A stretch of 64,000 nucleotides of DNA from Flavobacterium potami (GTDB lineage Bacteria; Bacteroidota; Bacteroidia; Flavobacteriales; Flavobacteriaceae): NCBI RefSeq assembly GCF_020026915.1, contig NZ_JAINUY010000004.1:248001-312000 (forward strand). Reading direction: 5' to 3'. Under the pieces are notes generated by a model. It searched no databases. It was not told the origin of the DNA and saw nothing but the letters and a program-made list of their open reading frames with translations. Position 1 is the stretch's first letter. Every line of letters starts with the position of its first letter. Both the position numbers and the translations under genes were made by a program. Shown here piece by piece: positions 54,097 to 63,439 of this stretch.

Positions 54097-55207
54097 AATT
54101 GCGCATATTTTACATTCAGTAGGAGGAGTTGATGTTTCTTTGAGACAGATACTTCACAATTTGGATACAAAAAATTTTGAAAATATAGTAATTCATGGAG
54201 ATTCTGATAGTATAAATGGATTTGTAGATAAAGACGGCAGATCAATTGTTGATTATCAGCTTCCAATTTATAGGGAGATATCTTTGAAAAGTGATTTCCA
54301 AGCGATTTTAAAAGCATGGAAAATTGTTCGTAAAGAAAAACCAGATTTAATACATTCGCACAGTACAAAAGGTGGGGTTACAGGAAGAATTGTTGGATTC
54401 TTAACAGGAATAAAAGTTTTGCACACACCACAAGCATTTTCTTTTTTGAGTGCTGAAAGTAAAATTAAAAAAGTATTTTTTTTAGGAATTGAAAAATTAC
54501 TTTCAAAAGGAAAAACAATTCTATTAGCATCTTCACAATCTGAGTTAAATAGAGCAATAAACGAAGTAGGCTTTCCAAAATCAAAAACGAGTCTTTTTAA
54601 TAATGCAATAGAACCAATTGATCAGATTTTGGATCTATCAATAACAAAAACATGGCCAGACCAGTACCTTTGTACTGTTGGAAGACCGTGTTATCAAAAA
54701 AATATCGAAGAATTAATTGAGGTTTTATACGAACTTAATAAGACAAGAGATGTACATTTGGTTATTTTAGGATTAGGACATCATGCAGATCACATCAAAC
54801 AAGTAGAAGATTTAATAACAAAACTAAATTTAAAAAGTAAAGTAACGTTATTGAGCTGGACAACAAGAGAAGATGTTTTAAACATTATAAGTAAGTCAAA
54901 ATTGTATCTATCTACCGCGAGATATGAAGGACTGCCTTATTCTGTTATCGAAAGTTTAGCATTGTCAATTCCTGGTGTAGTTTCTGACTGCGATGGTAAT
55001 CGAGATTTAATTATAAATGGATTTAATGGTTATTGCATTAAAGAAAATGATACAGAAGAATTTAGCAAAAAAATAATCGAATTACTTCAAAATGAAAATA
55101 AATACGATAAGTTCTCAAAAAACGCAAAGGAGACTTTTGAAAAGAATCATAATATTTATCAAAAAATAAATGATCTGGAGAGTATTTATATAGCACAATT
55201 AAAATAA
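54083..55207 (+). CDS. glycosyltransferase family 4 (374 aa)
   Basis: This GT-B enzyme has the N-terminal [20 protein letters not shown] (residues 4-23), [14 protein letters not shown], and the C-terminal donor site with [18 protein letters not shown] (E-x7-E motif, about residues 275-292). It should transfer one sugar from a nucleotide donor. It overlaps the previous gene by 14 bp and is one base before the UXS gene. Confidence 0.92.
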   Translation: MKKIKIAHILHSVGGVDVSLRQILHNLDTKNFENIVIHGDSDSINGFVDKDGRSIVDYQLPIYREISLKSDFQAILKAWKIVRKEKPDLIHSHSTKGGVTGRIVGFLTGIKVLHTPQAFSFLSAESKIKKVFFLGIEKLLSKGKTILLASSQSELNRAINEVGFPKSKTSLFNNAIEPIDQILDLSITKTWPDQYLCTVGRPCYQKNIEELIEVLYELNKTRDVHLVILGLGHHADHIKQVEDLITKLNLKSKVTLLSWTTREDVLNIISKSKLYLSTARYEGLPYSVIESLALSIPGVVSDCDGNRDLIINGFNGYCIKENDTEEFSKKIIELLQNENKYDKFSKNAKETFEKNHNIYQKINDLESIYIAQLK

Positions 55208-55208
55208 C

Positions 55209-56192
55209 ATGAAAAGAATACTTATTACTGGAGCAGCAGGATTTTTAGGATCACATTTATGTGACAGATTTATAAAAGAAGGTTATTTTGTAATCGGAAT
55301 GGACAATTTGATTACAGGAGATCTTAAAAATATTGAGCATTTATTCAAACTGGAAAATTTCGAATTTTACCACCATGATATTACCAAATTTGTTCATGTT
55401 CCTGGTGATTTAGATTATATTCTACATTTTGCATCGCCTGCAAGTCCGATAGATTATTTAAAAATTCCGATTCAGACTCTTAAAGTAGGATCTTTAGGAA
55501 CTCACAATTTATTAGGATTAGCAAGAGTAAAAAAAGCCAGAATATTGATTGCATCGACTTCTGAAGTTTACGGAGATCCATTGGTGCATCCACAAACTGA
55601 AGAATACTACGGAAACGTAAACACAATTGGTCCGCGTGGTGTTTATGACGAAGCAAAACGTTTCCAAGAATCAATCACAATGGCTTACCATACTTTTCAT
55701 GGCGTAGAAACCAGAATTGTACGTATTTTTAATACTTATGGACCAAGAATGCGATTAAACGACGGACGTGTTATTCCTGCATTTATTGGTCAGGCATTAC
55801 GTGGCGAAGATTTAACGATTTTTGGTGACGGAATGCAGACACGTTCTTTCTGTTACGTAGACGATCAAGTCGAAGGTATTTTCAGATTATTGCATTCGGA
55901 TTACGTATATCCGGTAAATATTGGAAATCCAGACGAAATCACAATCAAAGATTTTGCCGAAGAAATCATAAAACTGACGGGAACAAATCAAAAAGTGGTT
56001 TATCATCCATTGCCAATAAATGATCCGTTACAACGTCAGCCAGACACTACAAAAGCAAAAGAATTGTTAGGTTGGGAAGCAAAAGTCAGTCGTGCAGAGG
56101 GAATGAAAATCACTTATGAATATTTCAAATCATTATCTGCAGAAGAACTTGCCAAAGAAGAACACAAAGACTTTTCTAGTTATATAAAATAA
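55209..56192 (+). CDS. UDP-glucuronate decarboxylase (UDP-xylose synthase)
   Basis: This NAD-dependent SDR enzyme makes UDP-xylose from UDP-glucuronate. The 327-aa protein has [14 protein letters not shown] (residues 8-21), STSEVYGDP (about 116-124) and the catalytic YDEAK (Y-x3-K, about 149-153), with [14 protein letters not shown] typical of UXS proteins. Its DNA is less AT-rich than the glycosyltransferases before it. A hairpin follows the stop. It implies that xylose or a derivative may be in the polysaccharide. Confidence 0.92.
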   Translation: MKRILITGAAGFLGSHLCDRFIKEGYFVIGMDNLITGDLKNIEHLFKLENFEFYHHDITKFVHVPGDLDYILHFASPASPIDYLKIPIQTLKVGSLGTHNLLGLARVKKARILIASTSEVYGDPLVHPQTEEYYGNVNTIGPRGVYDEAKRFQESITMAYHTFHGVETRIVRIFNTYGPRMRLNDGRVIPAFIGQALRGEDLTIFGDGMQTRSFCYVDDQVEGIFRLLHSDYVYPVNIGNPDEITIKDFAEEIIKLTGTNQKVVYHPLPINDPLQRQPDTTKAKELLGWEAKVSRAEGMKITYEYFKSLSAEELAKEEHKDFSSYIK

Positions 56193-56199
56193 ACTTGAT

Positions 56200-56238
56200 A
56201 CAGCTCGAATTTTGAATTGAATTCGGGCTGTTTTTTAA
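56200..56238 (+). terminator. terminator after the UDP-xylose synthase gene
   Basis: CAGCTCGAATT pairs with AATTCGGGCTG (one G-U pair) and is followed by TTTTTT. Confidence 0.75.
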
Positions 56239-56264
56239 TAAATTCCAAAAACAATTAGCATCAG

Positions 56265-57032
56265 ATGAACGAATTAGTTTCTATTATTGTACCCACATAT
56301 AATACTGAAAAGTTCATTAGACAAACAATTGAATCTGTTCAAAATCAAACCTATACCAATTGGGAAATGATTTTGGCTGACGATGCTTCAACAGATAGAA
56401 CGGTTGCTATAATTGAAGAATTTGCAAAAAAAGACAGCCGAATAAAACTCTTTAAATTACCGGAAAACCGCGGCAATGGTTTTGCCAGAAATTCAGCTCT
56501 AGAAAAAGCTACCGGAAAATATATTGCTTATTTAGATGCTGATGATCTCTGGCATCCTGAGAAATTGAAGAAACAAATTCAGTTTTTAAAAGCAAATAAT
56601 TTACACTTTACTTTTAGTTTCTACGATTCTATAGACGAAGAAGGAAATGATTTAAATAGAAGAGTCGAATCACCAAATCCGTTAACCTACAAACAATTGT
56701 TTTTCTGCAATTACGTGGGTAATTTGACAGCGATTTACGATGCAGATTATTTTGGAAAAATAAAGCTGGAAAGTTCACAAAAGCGTCAAGATTGGAGAAT
56801 TTGGCTTACGATTTTAAAACAAATTAAAATAGTAAAGCCAGTTCCAGAACCTTTGGCTTTTTATAGAATTAGGAAAGATTCTGTTTCTTCTTCAAAATTC
56901 AAATTAATCAAACACAATTTTGGAGTTTATAGAGAATTCCACGGGTATAATTTTGTGTTTTCCGTTTTGTTGATGATTCGCTTTTTATACACGCAGTTGA
57001 TTGTAAAAAAACAATATATAAAGAAGATTTAA
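56265..57032 (+). CDS. glycosyltransferase family 2 (255 aa)
   Basis: The GT-A motifs are clear: VSIIVPTYNTEKFIRQTIES (residues 5-24), ILADDASTDRTV and GKYIAYLDADDLWHPEK (about 85-101; DxD as DAD). The domain is compact. It is the last forward gene of the polysaccharide locus and is followed by a strong hairpin and a REP-like palindrome. Confidence 0.92.
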   Translation: MNELVSIIVPTYNTEKFIRQTIESVQNQTYTNWEMILADDASTDRTVAIIEEFAKKDSRIKLFKLPENRGNGFARNSALEKATGKYIAYLDADDLWHPEKLKKQIQFLKANNLHFTFSFYDSIDEEGNDLNRRVESPNPLTYKQLFFCNYVGNLTAIYDADYFGKIKLESSQKRQDWRIWLTILKQIKIVKPVPEPLAFYRIRKDSVSSSKFKLIKHNFGVYREFHGYNFVFSVLLMIRFLYTQLIVKKQYIKKI

Positions 57033-57069
57033 AAGATTGGAGGTCGCAATTTTGACCTCCAATCTTTTA
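57031..57069. terminator. bidirectional terminator
   Basis: A perfect 15-bp stem (AAAAGATTGGAGGTC with GACCTCCAATCTTTT) around an 8-base loop. Confidence 0.88.
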
Positions 57070-57085
57070 AGGCTATTTTTAAAAA

Positions 57086-57156
57086 TAGCCCACGGTTTCA
57101 ACAGTGGGAAACGTATTTAGAATATATATGCGTCCCACGGTTGAAACCGTGTGCTA
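57086..57156. repeat. REP-like inverted repeat (CCACGGTTTCAAC type)
   Basis: TAGCCCACGGTTTCAAC (57086-57102) and GTTGAAACCGTGTGCTA (57140-57156) are complementary apart from one position. Internal CCCAC/GTGGG-type pairs add smaller hairpins. Such elements accompany RAYT transposases in Bacteroidetes. Confidence 0.75.
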
Positions 57157-57177
57157 TGTTTTTAAAAAGTTAAAGAA

Positions 57178-57708
57178 TTACTTTTTGTATCCAATTTTTA
57201 CTCTTTCAGAATCATTTTCTTTTTTCTCCGTTAATTCATCCAAATAAGAAAAAACCAATTCTATATTTTTATCATGATTCTCTAACTTCTTCTGAATCTG
57301 AAGAATATCAACTTTAATTTCAGTTGTATCCAAAATCATTTGTCTCACTTTCGTGAAAATCCTCATGATTTGAATATTGGTTTGGATTGCTTTGTCGCTT
57401 TTTAAAACGCTTGAAAGCATTAAAACACCATGTTCTGTAAACGCAAATGGCAAGTATTTTTGATGTTCTCCTCGTCCTTTCTTTAAGGTCGCAATTTGCG
57501 ACCTTAAAGAGACATATTCATTTTCAGTTAATTGAAACATGAAATCTTCAGGAAATCTTGATAAATTTCTTTTAACCTGTTCGTTTAGTCTTTTAGTTTC
57601 AACTTCATAAAGCAAAGCCAAATCAAAATCCAGCATCACTTTTTGTCCACGAATAAAATATATTTTATCAGAAATTGTTTCTTCAGAAAGTAGAGAATGA
57701 TCGTCCAT
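57178..57708 (-). CDS. ORF6N domain protein (176 aa)
   Basis: The N-terminal domain (residues 9-120: KIYFIRGQKVMLDFDLALLYEVETKRLNEQVKRN...FPEDFMFQL) is the ORF6N/KilA-N-like DNA-binding module found in phage antirepressors and host accessory genes. A coiled coil (about residues 125-170) follows. It sits between polysaccharide genes and a REP-like palindrome, so it is likely an accessory insertion. Confidence 0.88.
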   Translation of the reverse strand: MDDHSLLSEETISDKIYFIRGQKVMLDFDLALLYEVETKRLNEQVKRNLSRFPEDFMFQLTENEYVSLRSQIATLKKGRGEHQKYLPFAFTEHGVLMLSSVLKSDKAIQTNIQIMRIFTKVRQMILDTTEIKVDILQIQKKLENHDKNIELVFSYLDELTEKKENDSERVKIGYKK

Positions 57709-57746
57709 CAGTTTTTAATTAAAAAAAAACAAATGTAGGATTTTAT

Positions 57747-59063
57747 TTATGTTTTTAAATAGGATTTGAATTGTTTTAGTTTTCCACTTTTACCACGTTC
57801 CAGATTATCTTTTCGCACAAATATGTACTTTAAACCAGGTTCTAAATAGTTAGAAAACTCTTTTTCAATATTTTCTATTTCAGAATTCGTTAATTCATGT
57901 TCGCTGGTATATTCTATTTCAAAAACATCTAATTGGGTCTGAATGATTTTAAACTCTTTGACATTTCCTTCGTCGTCAAATAGTTTTTTAGTAATAGAAT
58001 AAAAGGTCATTCCAGGAGATTTTTTGCCACTTGGTAAAACGGCAACATCATTGGTTCTGCCAATTAATTTTTTTAGGATAGGCTTTTTAGCAGTACTTTT
58101 TTCATCTAAAATTCCATAATCTCCAACTTCGTATCTAATAAACGGATGTGCTTTGTTATCTAAACTGGTAACAAGAATTCTACCCTCTACTCCGTTAGGA
58201 ACAGGTAAGTTATTTTGATCTACGATTTCTACAAAAAGCGTTTCAGAATTTACCAACCATTCTCCATCAGGATTTTCAAAAGCAATAATTCCTATTTCTG
58301 AAGCTCCATATTCATTCACGATTGGAATACCAAGTTGTTTTTCGAGTAAGATTTTATCTTCTTCAAATAACATCTCTGAGGTAACGACACAGACCTTTAA
58401 TGACGAACAAATATGCGCTAAGACAATATTTTTTTTCTGTAGATATTTTGCAAGTAAAACAATATTGCTGGTGTAACCATTTATGTAATCAAAATTCTTT
58501 TTCTCAAAATTTGCCGTAATTTTTTTTAAGCCTTTATCAGATAGATCAAAGATGTTGAAGCGGTATCTATGACTTAAAAAATCTTTAAAACGTAGTTTTT
58601 TGTTTGCTAAAAAAGTCAAAGGCATTCCGTAAAAACGTGCTTGAAGAGATTTATTGAAATCAATTTTGTACCAAGAAAAAAGGCGTTTATAATCGGCCCA
58701 TGTTAAGGCATGAGAAAATTTATCTTTCGCAAAAACCATCGGATTTCCACTAGAGCCCGAAGTTTTATTTATATAAACATTTTTTTCGTTAAATCCAGTT
58801 GATAATCTTTGGTTTAAAGGGATTTGTAAATTGTATTTAGTTAAAACAGGTAAATCATACCAATTTTCATAAGAATCGATATTGGCCAGCTCTTTATAAA
58901 AAAGATTGTTTTTTAAATGAAAATTGACAATCTCTTTTTTTCTACCTTCAATAAAATCATTGTAATTATCTTCTGAAACATTCAAAATTTTATCCAATTC
59001 GGCTTTAGCTTTCTTTATTGGAAAGCCATTTAATTGAAGCGAAATATCGAAGAGTGGAATCAT
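57747..59063 (-). CDS. CapK/phenylacetate-CoA ligase-family adenylate-forming protein (438 aa)
   Basis: The family's P-loop-like segment is KTSGSSGNPMVFA (about residues 99-111), with NEYGASEIGIIAFE and the hinge GRTNDVAVLPSGK. Such proteins activate an organic acid. In polysaccharide loci they are often named CapK and may modify the glycan, but their reaction is unproven. Its start overlaps the preceding methyltransferase stop (TAATG), so the two are coupled. Confidence 0.87.
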   Translation of the reverse strand: MIPLFDISLQLNGFPIKKAKAELDKILNVSEDNYNDFIEGRKKEIVNFHLKNNLFYKELANIDSYENWYDLPVLTKYNLQIPLNQRLSTGFNEKNVYINKTSGSSGNPMVFAKDKFSHALTWADYKRLFSWYKIDFNKSLQARFYGMPLTFLANKKLRFKDFLSHRYRFNIFDLSDKGLKKITANFEKKNFDYINGYTSNIVLLAKYLQKKNIVLAHICSSLKVCVVTSEMLFEEDKILLEKQLGIPIVNEYGASEIGIIAFENPDGEWLVNSETLFVEIVDQNNLPVPNGVEGRILVTSLDNKAHPFIRYEVGDYGILDEKSTAKKPILKKLIGRTNDVAVLPSGKKSPGMTFYSITKKLFDDEGNVKEFKIIQTQLDVFEIEYTSEHELTNSEIENIEKEFSNYLEPGLKYIFVRKDNLERGKSGKLKQFKSYLKT

Positions 59064-59932
59064 TATATTTTTAAAACTATATTTATACTACCAGCTGTCA
59101 ACTCTTTTTCAGAATATTTTGAAAAATCTTGATGTATTTTCAAGCTTTTAAACTTCTGTTCCTGGGGAGAATTTGGTTTTGGGTTATCATGAGAAATATA
59201 AACTATTTCTAAATCTAAAGAATTGAAAATTTCTAAATATTGAGGTAATCTTAATCTATTGTGATAATCAAATCTTGTTTGAATATTATTCCATTCTTTA
59301 GAACTATATTTTAAAAAATCTTGAAGTGATAATGAATTGTCAGAATATGCTCTATGATCGCTAGGAGAAATAAAATGAACAACATAAGATCCTTTTGGCA
59401 AAGAGCTTTTAAATTTTTTATGCATTTCTGTTATATCATCTGGAGTTACATGTTCTAATACAAATCTTGAAAATACGATATCTGCTTTAGGAATTTCTGT
59501 ATTTATTATATTTTGAGACGGATAATAATGAACATTTTCTGGTAGAGGATATTGATTCTTTTTGTCTACAACTATATCATAATTGAATATTTTTGAAAAT
59601 AAAGAATTAAAAGTTAGGATATTTTTGGTTTGATAATGTTCATTAATATCAAAAGTATAAATATCTTTTAATTTATATTTCTGAATTAGTATGTATGGAG
59701 ATATAGGCAACCATCCTGAACCAATTTCAATTGCAGATTTGTTTTGTAGATCAATATTCAAGCCTAAAAAAATTTGACCTAAAGTATTAAGCGTATTTTC
59801 TGTGCTTTTTAATTTTGCTTCAACATTTTTATTTTCAGATACATTCTGTAATTGATGGTAAATTTTTGAGCCTAAAGAATCCGGAAGAATACTAAGAACT
59901 TTGAAAATAGATGTTTTTACGTAATGTTTCAT
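59063..59932 (-). CDS. SAM-dependent methyltransferase (289 aa)
   Basis: The SAM site is KSAIEIGSGWLPISPY (about residues 63-78), followed by YTFDINEH and VFSRFVLEHVTPDDI (about 150-164). The substrate is unknown, but coupling to a CapK-like ligase and location beside glycosyltransferases suggest a surface glycan or lipid substrate. It diverges from purD with 130 bp between. Confidence 0.8.
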   Translation of the reverse strand: MKHYVKTSIFKVLSILPDSLGSKIYHQLQNVSENKNVEAKLKSTENTLNTLGQIFLGLNIDLQNKSAIEIGSGWLPISPYILIQKYKLKDIYTFDINEHYQTKNILTFNSLFSKIFNYDIVVDKKNQYPLPENVHYYPSQNIINTEIPKADIVFSRFVLEHVTPDDITEMHKKFKSSLPKGSYVVHFISPSDHRAYSDNSLSLQDFLKYSSKEWNNIQTRFDYHNRLRLPQYLEIFNSLDLEIVYISHDNPKPNSPQEQKFKSLKIHQDFSKYSEKELTAGSINIVLKI

Positions 59933-60029
59933 GAGAAGATTTTTGTCAAAAATAAGGTTTACGAATTACTAACAGTATAGAACCAACAACTTTTTAGAGA
60001 TTTAATTATTTTTTACGTGCAAAAGCAAG

Positions 60030-60037
60030 TATTTTTG
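60030..60037 (+). promoter_or_regulatory. -7 box of the purD promoter
   Basis: TATTTTTG, 25 bases before the purD ATG. The expected -33 TTTG is not clear. Confidence 0.5.
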
Positions 60038-60062
60038 CACCACAACTAAATACAACAACACC

Positions 60063-61337
60063 ATGACAATTTTATTATTGGGATCAGGCGGAAGAGAGCA
60101 TGCATTTGCATGGAAAATGACACAGAGTCCGCTTTGCGAAAAACTTTTTGTAGTGCCTGGAAATGCAGGAACTGCTGCAATTGCTGAAAACGTTGCTATT
60201 TCTGCGACAGATTTTGAAGCGGTAAAAGCTTTAGTACTTAAAGAAAATATAAGTTTAGTAGTCGTAGGACCAGAAGATCCGTTGGTAAAAGGTATTTACG
60301 ATTTTTTCAAAAACGACGAAAGTTTAAAACATATTCCAGTTATCGGACCATCAAAATTAGGTGCTCAATTAGAAGGAAGTAAAGAATTTGCAAAAGAATT
60401 CTTGATGAAACACAACATTCCAACTGCAGCTTACGACAGTTTTACTGCTGAAACTGTAGAAAAAGGATGTGATTTCTTAGAAACGTTACAACCTCCATAC
60501 GTTTTAAAAGCAGATGGATTAGCAGCTGGAAAAGGTGTTTTGATTATTCAGGATCTTGAAGAAGCTAAAACGGAATTAAGAAACATGCTGGTTCATTCAA
60601 AATTTGGAGCAGCAAGTTCTAAAGTTGTTATTGAAGAATTTTTGGACGGAATCGAATTAAGCTGTTTCGTTTTGACAGACGGGAAAAGCTATAAAATTCT
60701 TCCAACAGCAAAAGACTACAAAAGAATTGGAGAAGGAGATACAGGTTTAAATACAGGCGGAATGGGAGCAGTTTCTCCAGTTCCTTATGTTGATGCCGTT
60801 TTAATGGAAAAAATTGAAACTCGTATCGTAAAACCAACAATCGAAGGTTTCCAAAAAGACGGAATCGAATACAAAGGATTTGTTTTTATCGGTTTAATCA
60901 ATGTTAAAAACGAACCAATCGTTATTGAGTACAACGTAAGAATGGGAGATCCGGAAACGGAAGTAGTAGTGCCGAGATTGAAATCAGATTTAGTAGAATT
61001 GTTTTTGTCTGTTGCAGATCAGAAATTAGGAGACTTTAATTTAGAAGTTGATCCAAGAAGTGCAACAACAGTAATGGTAGTTTCTGGCGGATATCCTGAA
61101 GATTTTGAAAAAGGAAAAGTAATTTCTGGTTTAGAAAATGTAACAGATTCTATCGTTTTTCATGCAGGTACAAAATTAGATAACGGAAATGTCGTTACTA
61201 ATGGAGGACGTGTAATTGCTGTAACATCATACGGAGACAATTTCCAAGAGGCCATAAAAAAATCTTACCAAAACATAGATAAACTAAGCTTTGATAAGAT
61301 GTATTTTAGAAAAGATATCGGCTTCGATTTAATTTAA
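60063..61337 (+). CDS. purD: phosphoribosylamine--glycine ligase
   Basis: PurD catalyses the second step of purine synthesis, joining glycine to phosphoribosylamine with ATP. The 424-aa ATP-grasp protein has LLLGSGGREHAFAWKM (residues 4-19), the VVVGPEDPLVKG block and VIEYNVRMGDPETEV (about residues 290-304). Length is typical. It is monocistronic here, followed by two convergent membrane genes. Confidence 0.97.
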   Translation: MTILLLGSGGREHAFAWKMTQSPLCEKLFVVPGNAGTAAIAENVAISATDFEAVKALVLKENISLVVVGPEDPLVKGIYDFFKNDESLKHIPVIGPSKLGAQLEGSKEFAKEFLMKHNIPTAAYDSFTAETVEKGCDFLETLQPPYVLKADGLAAGKGVLIIQDLEEAKTELRNMLVHSKFGAASSKVVIEEFLDGIELSCFVLTDGKSYKILPTAKDYKRIGEGDTGLNTGGMGAVSPVPYVDAVLMEKIETRIVKPTIEGFQKDGIEYKGFVFIGLINVKNEPIVIEYNVRMGDPETEVVVPRLKSDLVELFLSVADQKLGDFNLEVDPRSATTVMVVSGGYPEDFEKGKVISGLENVTDSIVFHAGTKLDNGNVVTNGGRVIAVTSYGDNFQEAIKKSYQNIDKLSFDKMYFRKDIGFDLI

Positions 61338-61379
61338 AAAATAAATTCTGACCAACCCTTTTAATTAAGGGTTTGGTTT

Positions 61380-61610
61380 TTATTTTAAAAATGAATGAGC
61401 TGTTGTATCTTGGTTTTCTGTTCCAGCGTCATCAAAAATACGTAATTGTTTAATCCAATAAACGATTGCGCATGAGCAGATGATCATGAAAATCCAGTTA
61501 ATAGTGTTTGCACCAAACCATGTAACTAGTTCCAAACGACGTAAAAAGTCAAGAGGAGCAAACAAAATATTAACGAATAAGTATTGAATTCCTTCGAAAA
61601 AAGCTTTCAT
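61380..61610 (-). CDS. small DUF6341-like membrane protein (76 aa)
   Basis: Two hydrophobic helices (about residues 8-20 and 32-54) and a charged C-terminal tail are seen. I recall this family as DUF6341, found next to purD and upp in Flavobacteriaceae; the number is from memory. Function unknown. It converges on purD. Confidence 0.65.
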   Translation of the reverse strand: MKAFFEGIQYLFVNILFAPLDFLRRLELVTWFGANTINWIFMIICSCAIVYWIKQLRIFDDAGTENQDTTAHSFLK

Positions 61611-61750
61611 AAATTTTAAAATTATATGTTATTTATGTTGTGTAATATCTTGAAGATAAAATTCGGCGAACCAAATCTTTTTTCCACTTGTTAGGTTTTT
61701 CCTTTTAAACAAGTATTATCTTTACAACCACAAAAGTATAAAATATCCTT

Positions 61751-62680
61751 ATGATAACAAGTGTTTTTAAAAAATCTACACCATTAAATTATTCATTTGT
61801 TGTAATTTTAATACTGGTTTTCTTTTTTATGTTCCAAATTAAAGACCCTTCTTGGGTGAGTTCTTATTTTTTGGCTTTCCAAAAAGTGAGTTTGCTGCTC
61901 TTTATTTTGGCTTCATTTTTTATGATAAATTTTGTCGTAAAAAAGAACGGACTCAGTAAAGACAATGGTTACGCGATACTTTTCTATTTACTATTTCTTT
62001 TGTTTTTCCCGACGATATTCAATAATCCGAATGTTATTTATGCCAACTTCTTTATTTTATTGTCACTTCGAAGGCTAATTTCACTGCAATCACTTAAAGC
62101 ATCAAAAGAAAAAATATTTGATGCGGCATTTTGGATTTTTGTAGCTTCTTTATTTCAATTCTGGAGTATTTTGTTCTTAATATTGGTATATATATCAATT
62201 GTTTTTCACGTTTCGAGAGATTATCGAAACTGGGTTTTACCATTTATTGCATTTTTGGCTGTAGCAATTTTGTTCTATATGACTTCTTTAATTTTCAAGA
62301 TTGATGTCGTGGCATTTTTCCAGGAAAGGGCTCAAATCGATTTTAGAATTGATTATTTTAAGAATAATTACGAAAATGCAGCACTCTCAATTTACACTGC
62401 AGTCGCTTTGTTTTTTGTTACTTCAATGCTTATGACCTTATCTAACAGACCACAAATTGTTCATTCTTCATACAAAAAAGTCGTAGCTTATTTCTTTATT
62501 GCTGTCTTGGTTTTCATTATTTCGCCAAACAAAAGCAATGATTTGTTGCTTTTTAGCATAGCACCATTAACCATTATGGCAGCCAGTCATGTCGAATACA
62601 TGCAGCAAAAACTGAATAACGAAATTGTATATTATGTATTGATTGTGTGTAGTTTATTTACGTTTTTCTCTCAACTATAA
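61751..62680 (+). CDS. DUF6427-like multi-pass membrane protein (309 aa)
   Basis: About ten hydrophobic helices fill the sequence, with little soluble loop. I recall the family as DUF6427, a Flavobacteriaceae membrane protein of unknown role, again from memory. A TATCTTTA box lies about 30 bp upstream. Its last 6 bases overlap the convergent upp gene. Confidence 0.7.
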   Translation: MITSVFKKSTPLNYSFVVILILVFFFMFQIKDPSWVSSYFLAFQKVSLLLFILASFFMINFVVKKNGLSKDNGYAILFYLLFLLFFPTIFNNPNVIYANFFILLSLRRLISLQSLKASKEKIFDAAFWIFVASLFQFWSILFLILVYISIVFHVSRDYRNWVLPFIAFLAVAILFYMTSLIFKIDVVAFFQERAQIDFRIDYFKNNYENAALSIYTAVALFFVTSMLMTLSNRPQIVHSSYKKVVAYFFIAVLVFIISPNKSNDLLLFSIAPLTIMAASHVEYMQQKLNNEIVYYVLIVCSLFTFFSQL

Positions 62681-63328
62681 TTTACTTCCATAAGCCAAAT
62701 CTCCAGCGTCTCCAAGACCAGGAACAATATAATTTTTCTCATTTAATTTTTCATCCAAAGAAGCAACCCATAAATGACAATTTTCGGGAAGATTTTGTTC
62801 TAAATGTGCAATTCCTTCAGGAGCTGCAATAACTACAACAATATGAAATTCTGTTGGAGCAGCATTTTCAAGCAATTTTTTATGAACAGCAACTATAGAT
62901 TGTCCAGTTGCCAACATCGGATCCAGAAGTAAGACCGTTTTATTATTTAGATTTGAAATAGCTTGATACTCAACTAAAATTTCAAATTCATCATCATTAT
63001 TTGGATGATACCTGCAAGCCGAAACAAAGCTGTTTTCTGCGTGATCAAAGTAATTCAAAAACCCGTTATGAAGCGGTAATCCAGCTCTTAAAATTGGACA
63101 TAAAACCAAGTCGGTATCAATTTGAGTGGTCTTTTTGATGCCAAGGGGAGTCTTGATTTCAATCTCTTTGTAAGGTAAAATTTTGCTTAGCTCGTAAGCC
63201 ATAATTTCTCCAATACGTTCAATATTTCTACGAAAACGCATGCTGTCGTTTTGGACATTTACATTTCTAATTTGTCCAAGAAAATGATTTAAAACGCTGT
63301 TGTTTTCAGATATATAGTGAATTTTCAT
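62675..63328 (-). CDS. upp: uracil phosphoribosyltransferase
   Basis: Upp salvages uracil to UMP using PRPP. The 217-aa protein has the PRPP loop VLLLDPMLATGQSIV (about residues 132-146), LVLCPILRAGLPLHNGF (about 75-91) and a C-terminal YIVPGLGDAGDLAYG uracil-binding segment (about 200-214). Length is typical. Confidence 0.96.
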   Translation of the reverse strand: MKIHYISENNSVLNHFLGQIRNVNVQNDSMRFRRNIERIGEIMAYELSKILPYKEIEIKTPLGIKKTTQIDTDLVLCPILRAGLPLHNGFLNYFDHAENSFVSACRYHPNNDDEFEILVEYQAISNLNNKTVLLLDPMLATGQSIVAVHKKLLENAAPTEFHIVVVIAAPEGIAHLEQNLPENCHLWVASLDEKLNEKNYIVPGLGDAGDLAYGSKL

Positions 63329-63410
63329 GATGAAATATTAATTTATTAACGAATAAAAGTATAAAAACGAAAAATAATTGCTTTTTTTCGTAGCATAAAA
63401 GTATAAAAAG

Positions 63411-63418
63411 TATCTTTG
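63411..63418 (+). promoter_or_regulatory. -7 box of the DUF4254 gene promoter
   Basis: TATCTTTG, 21 bases before the ATG at 63440. Confidence 0.5.
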
Positions 63419-63439
63419 TAACTCTAAAAAAATAAATAC

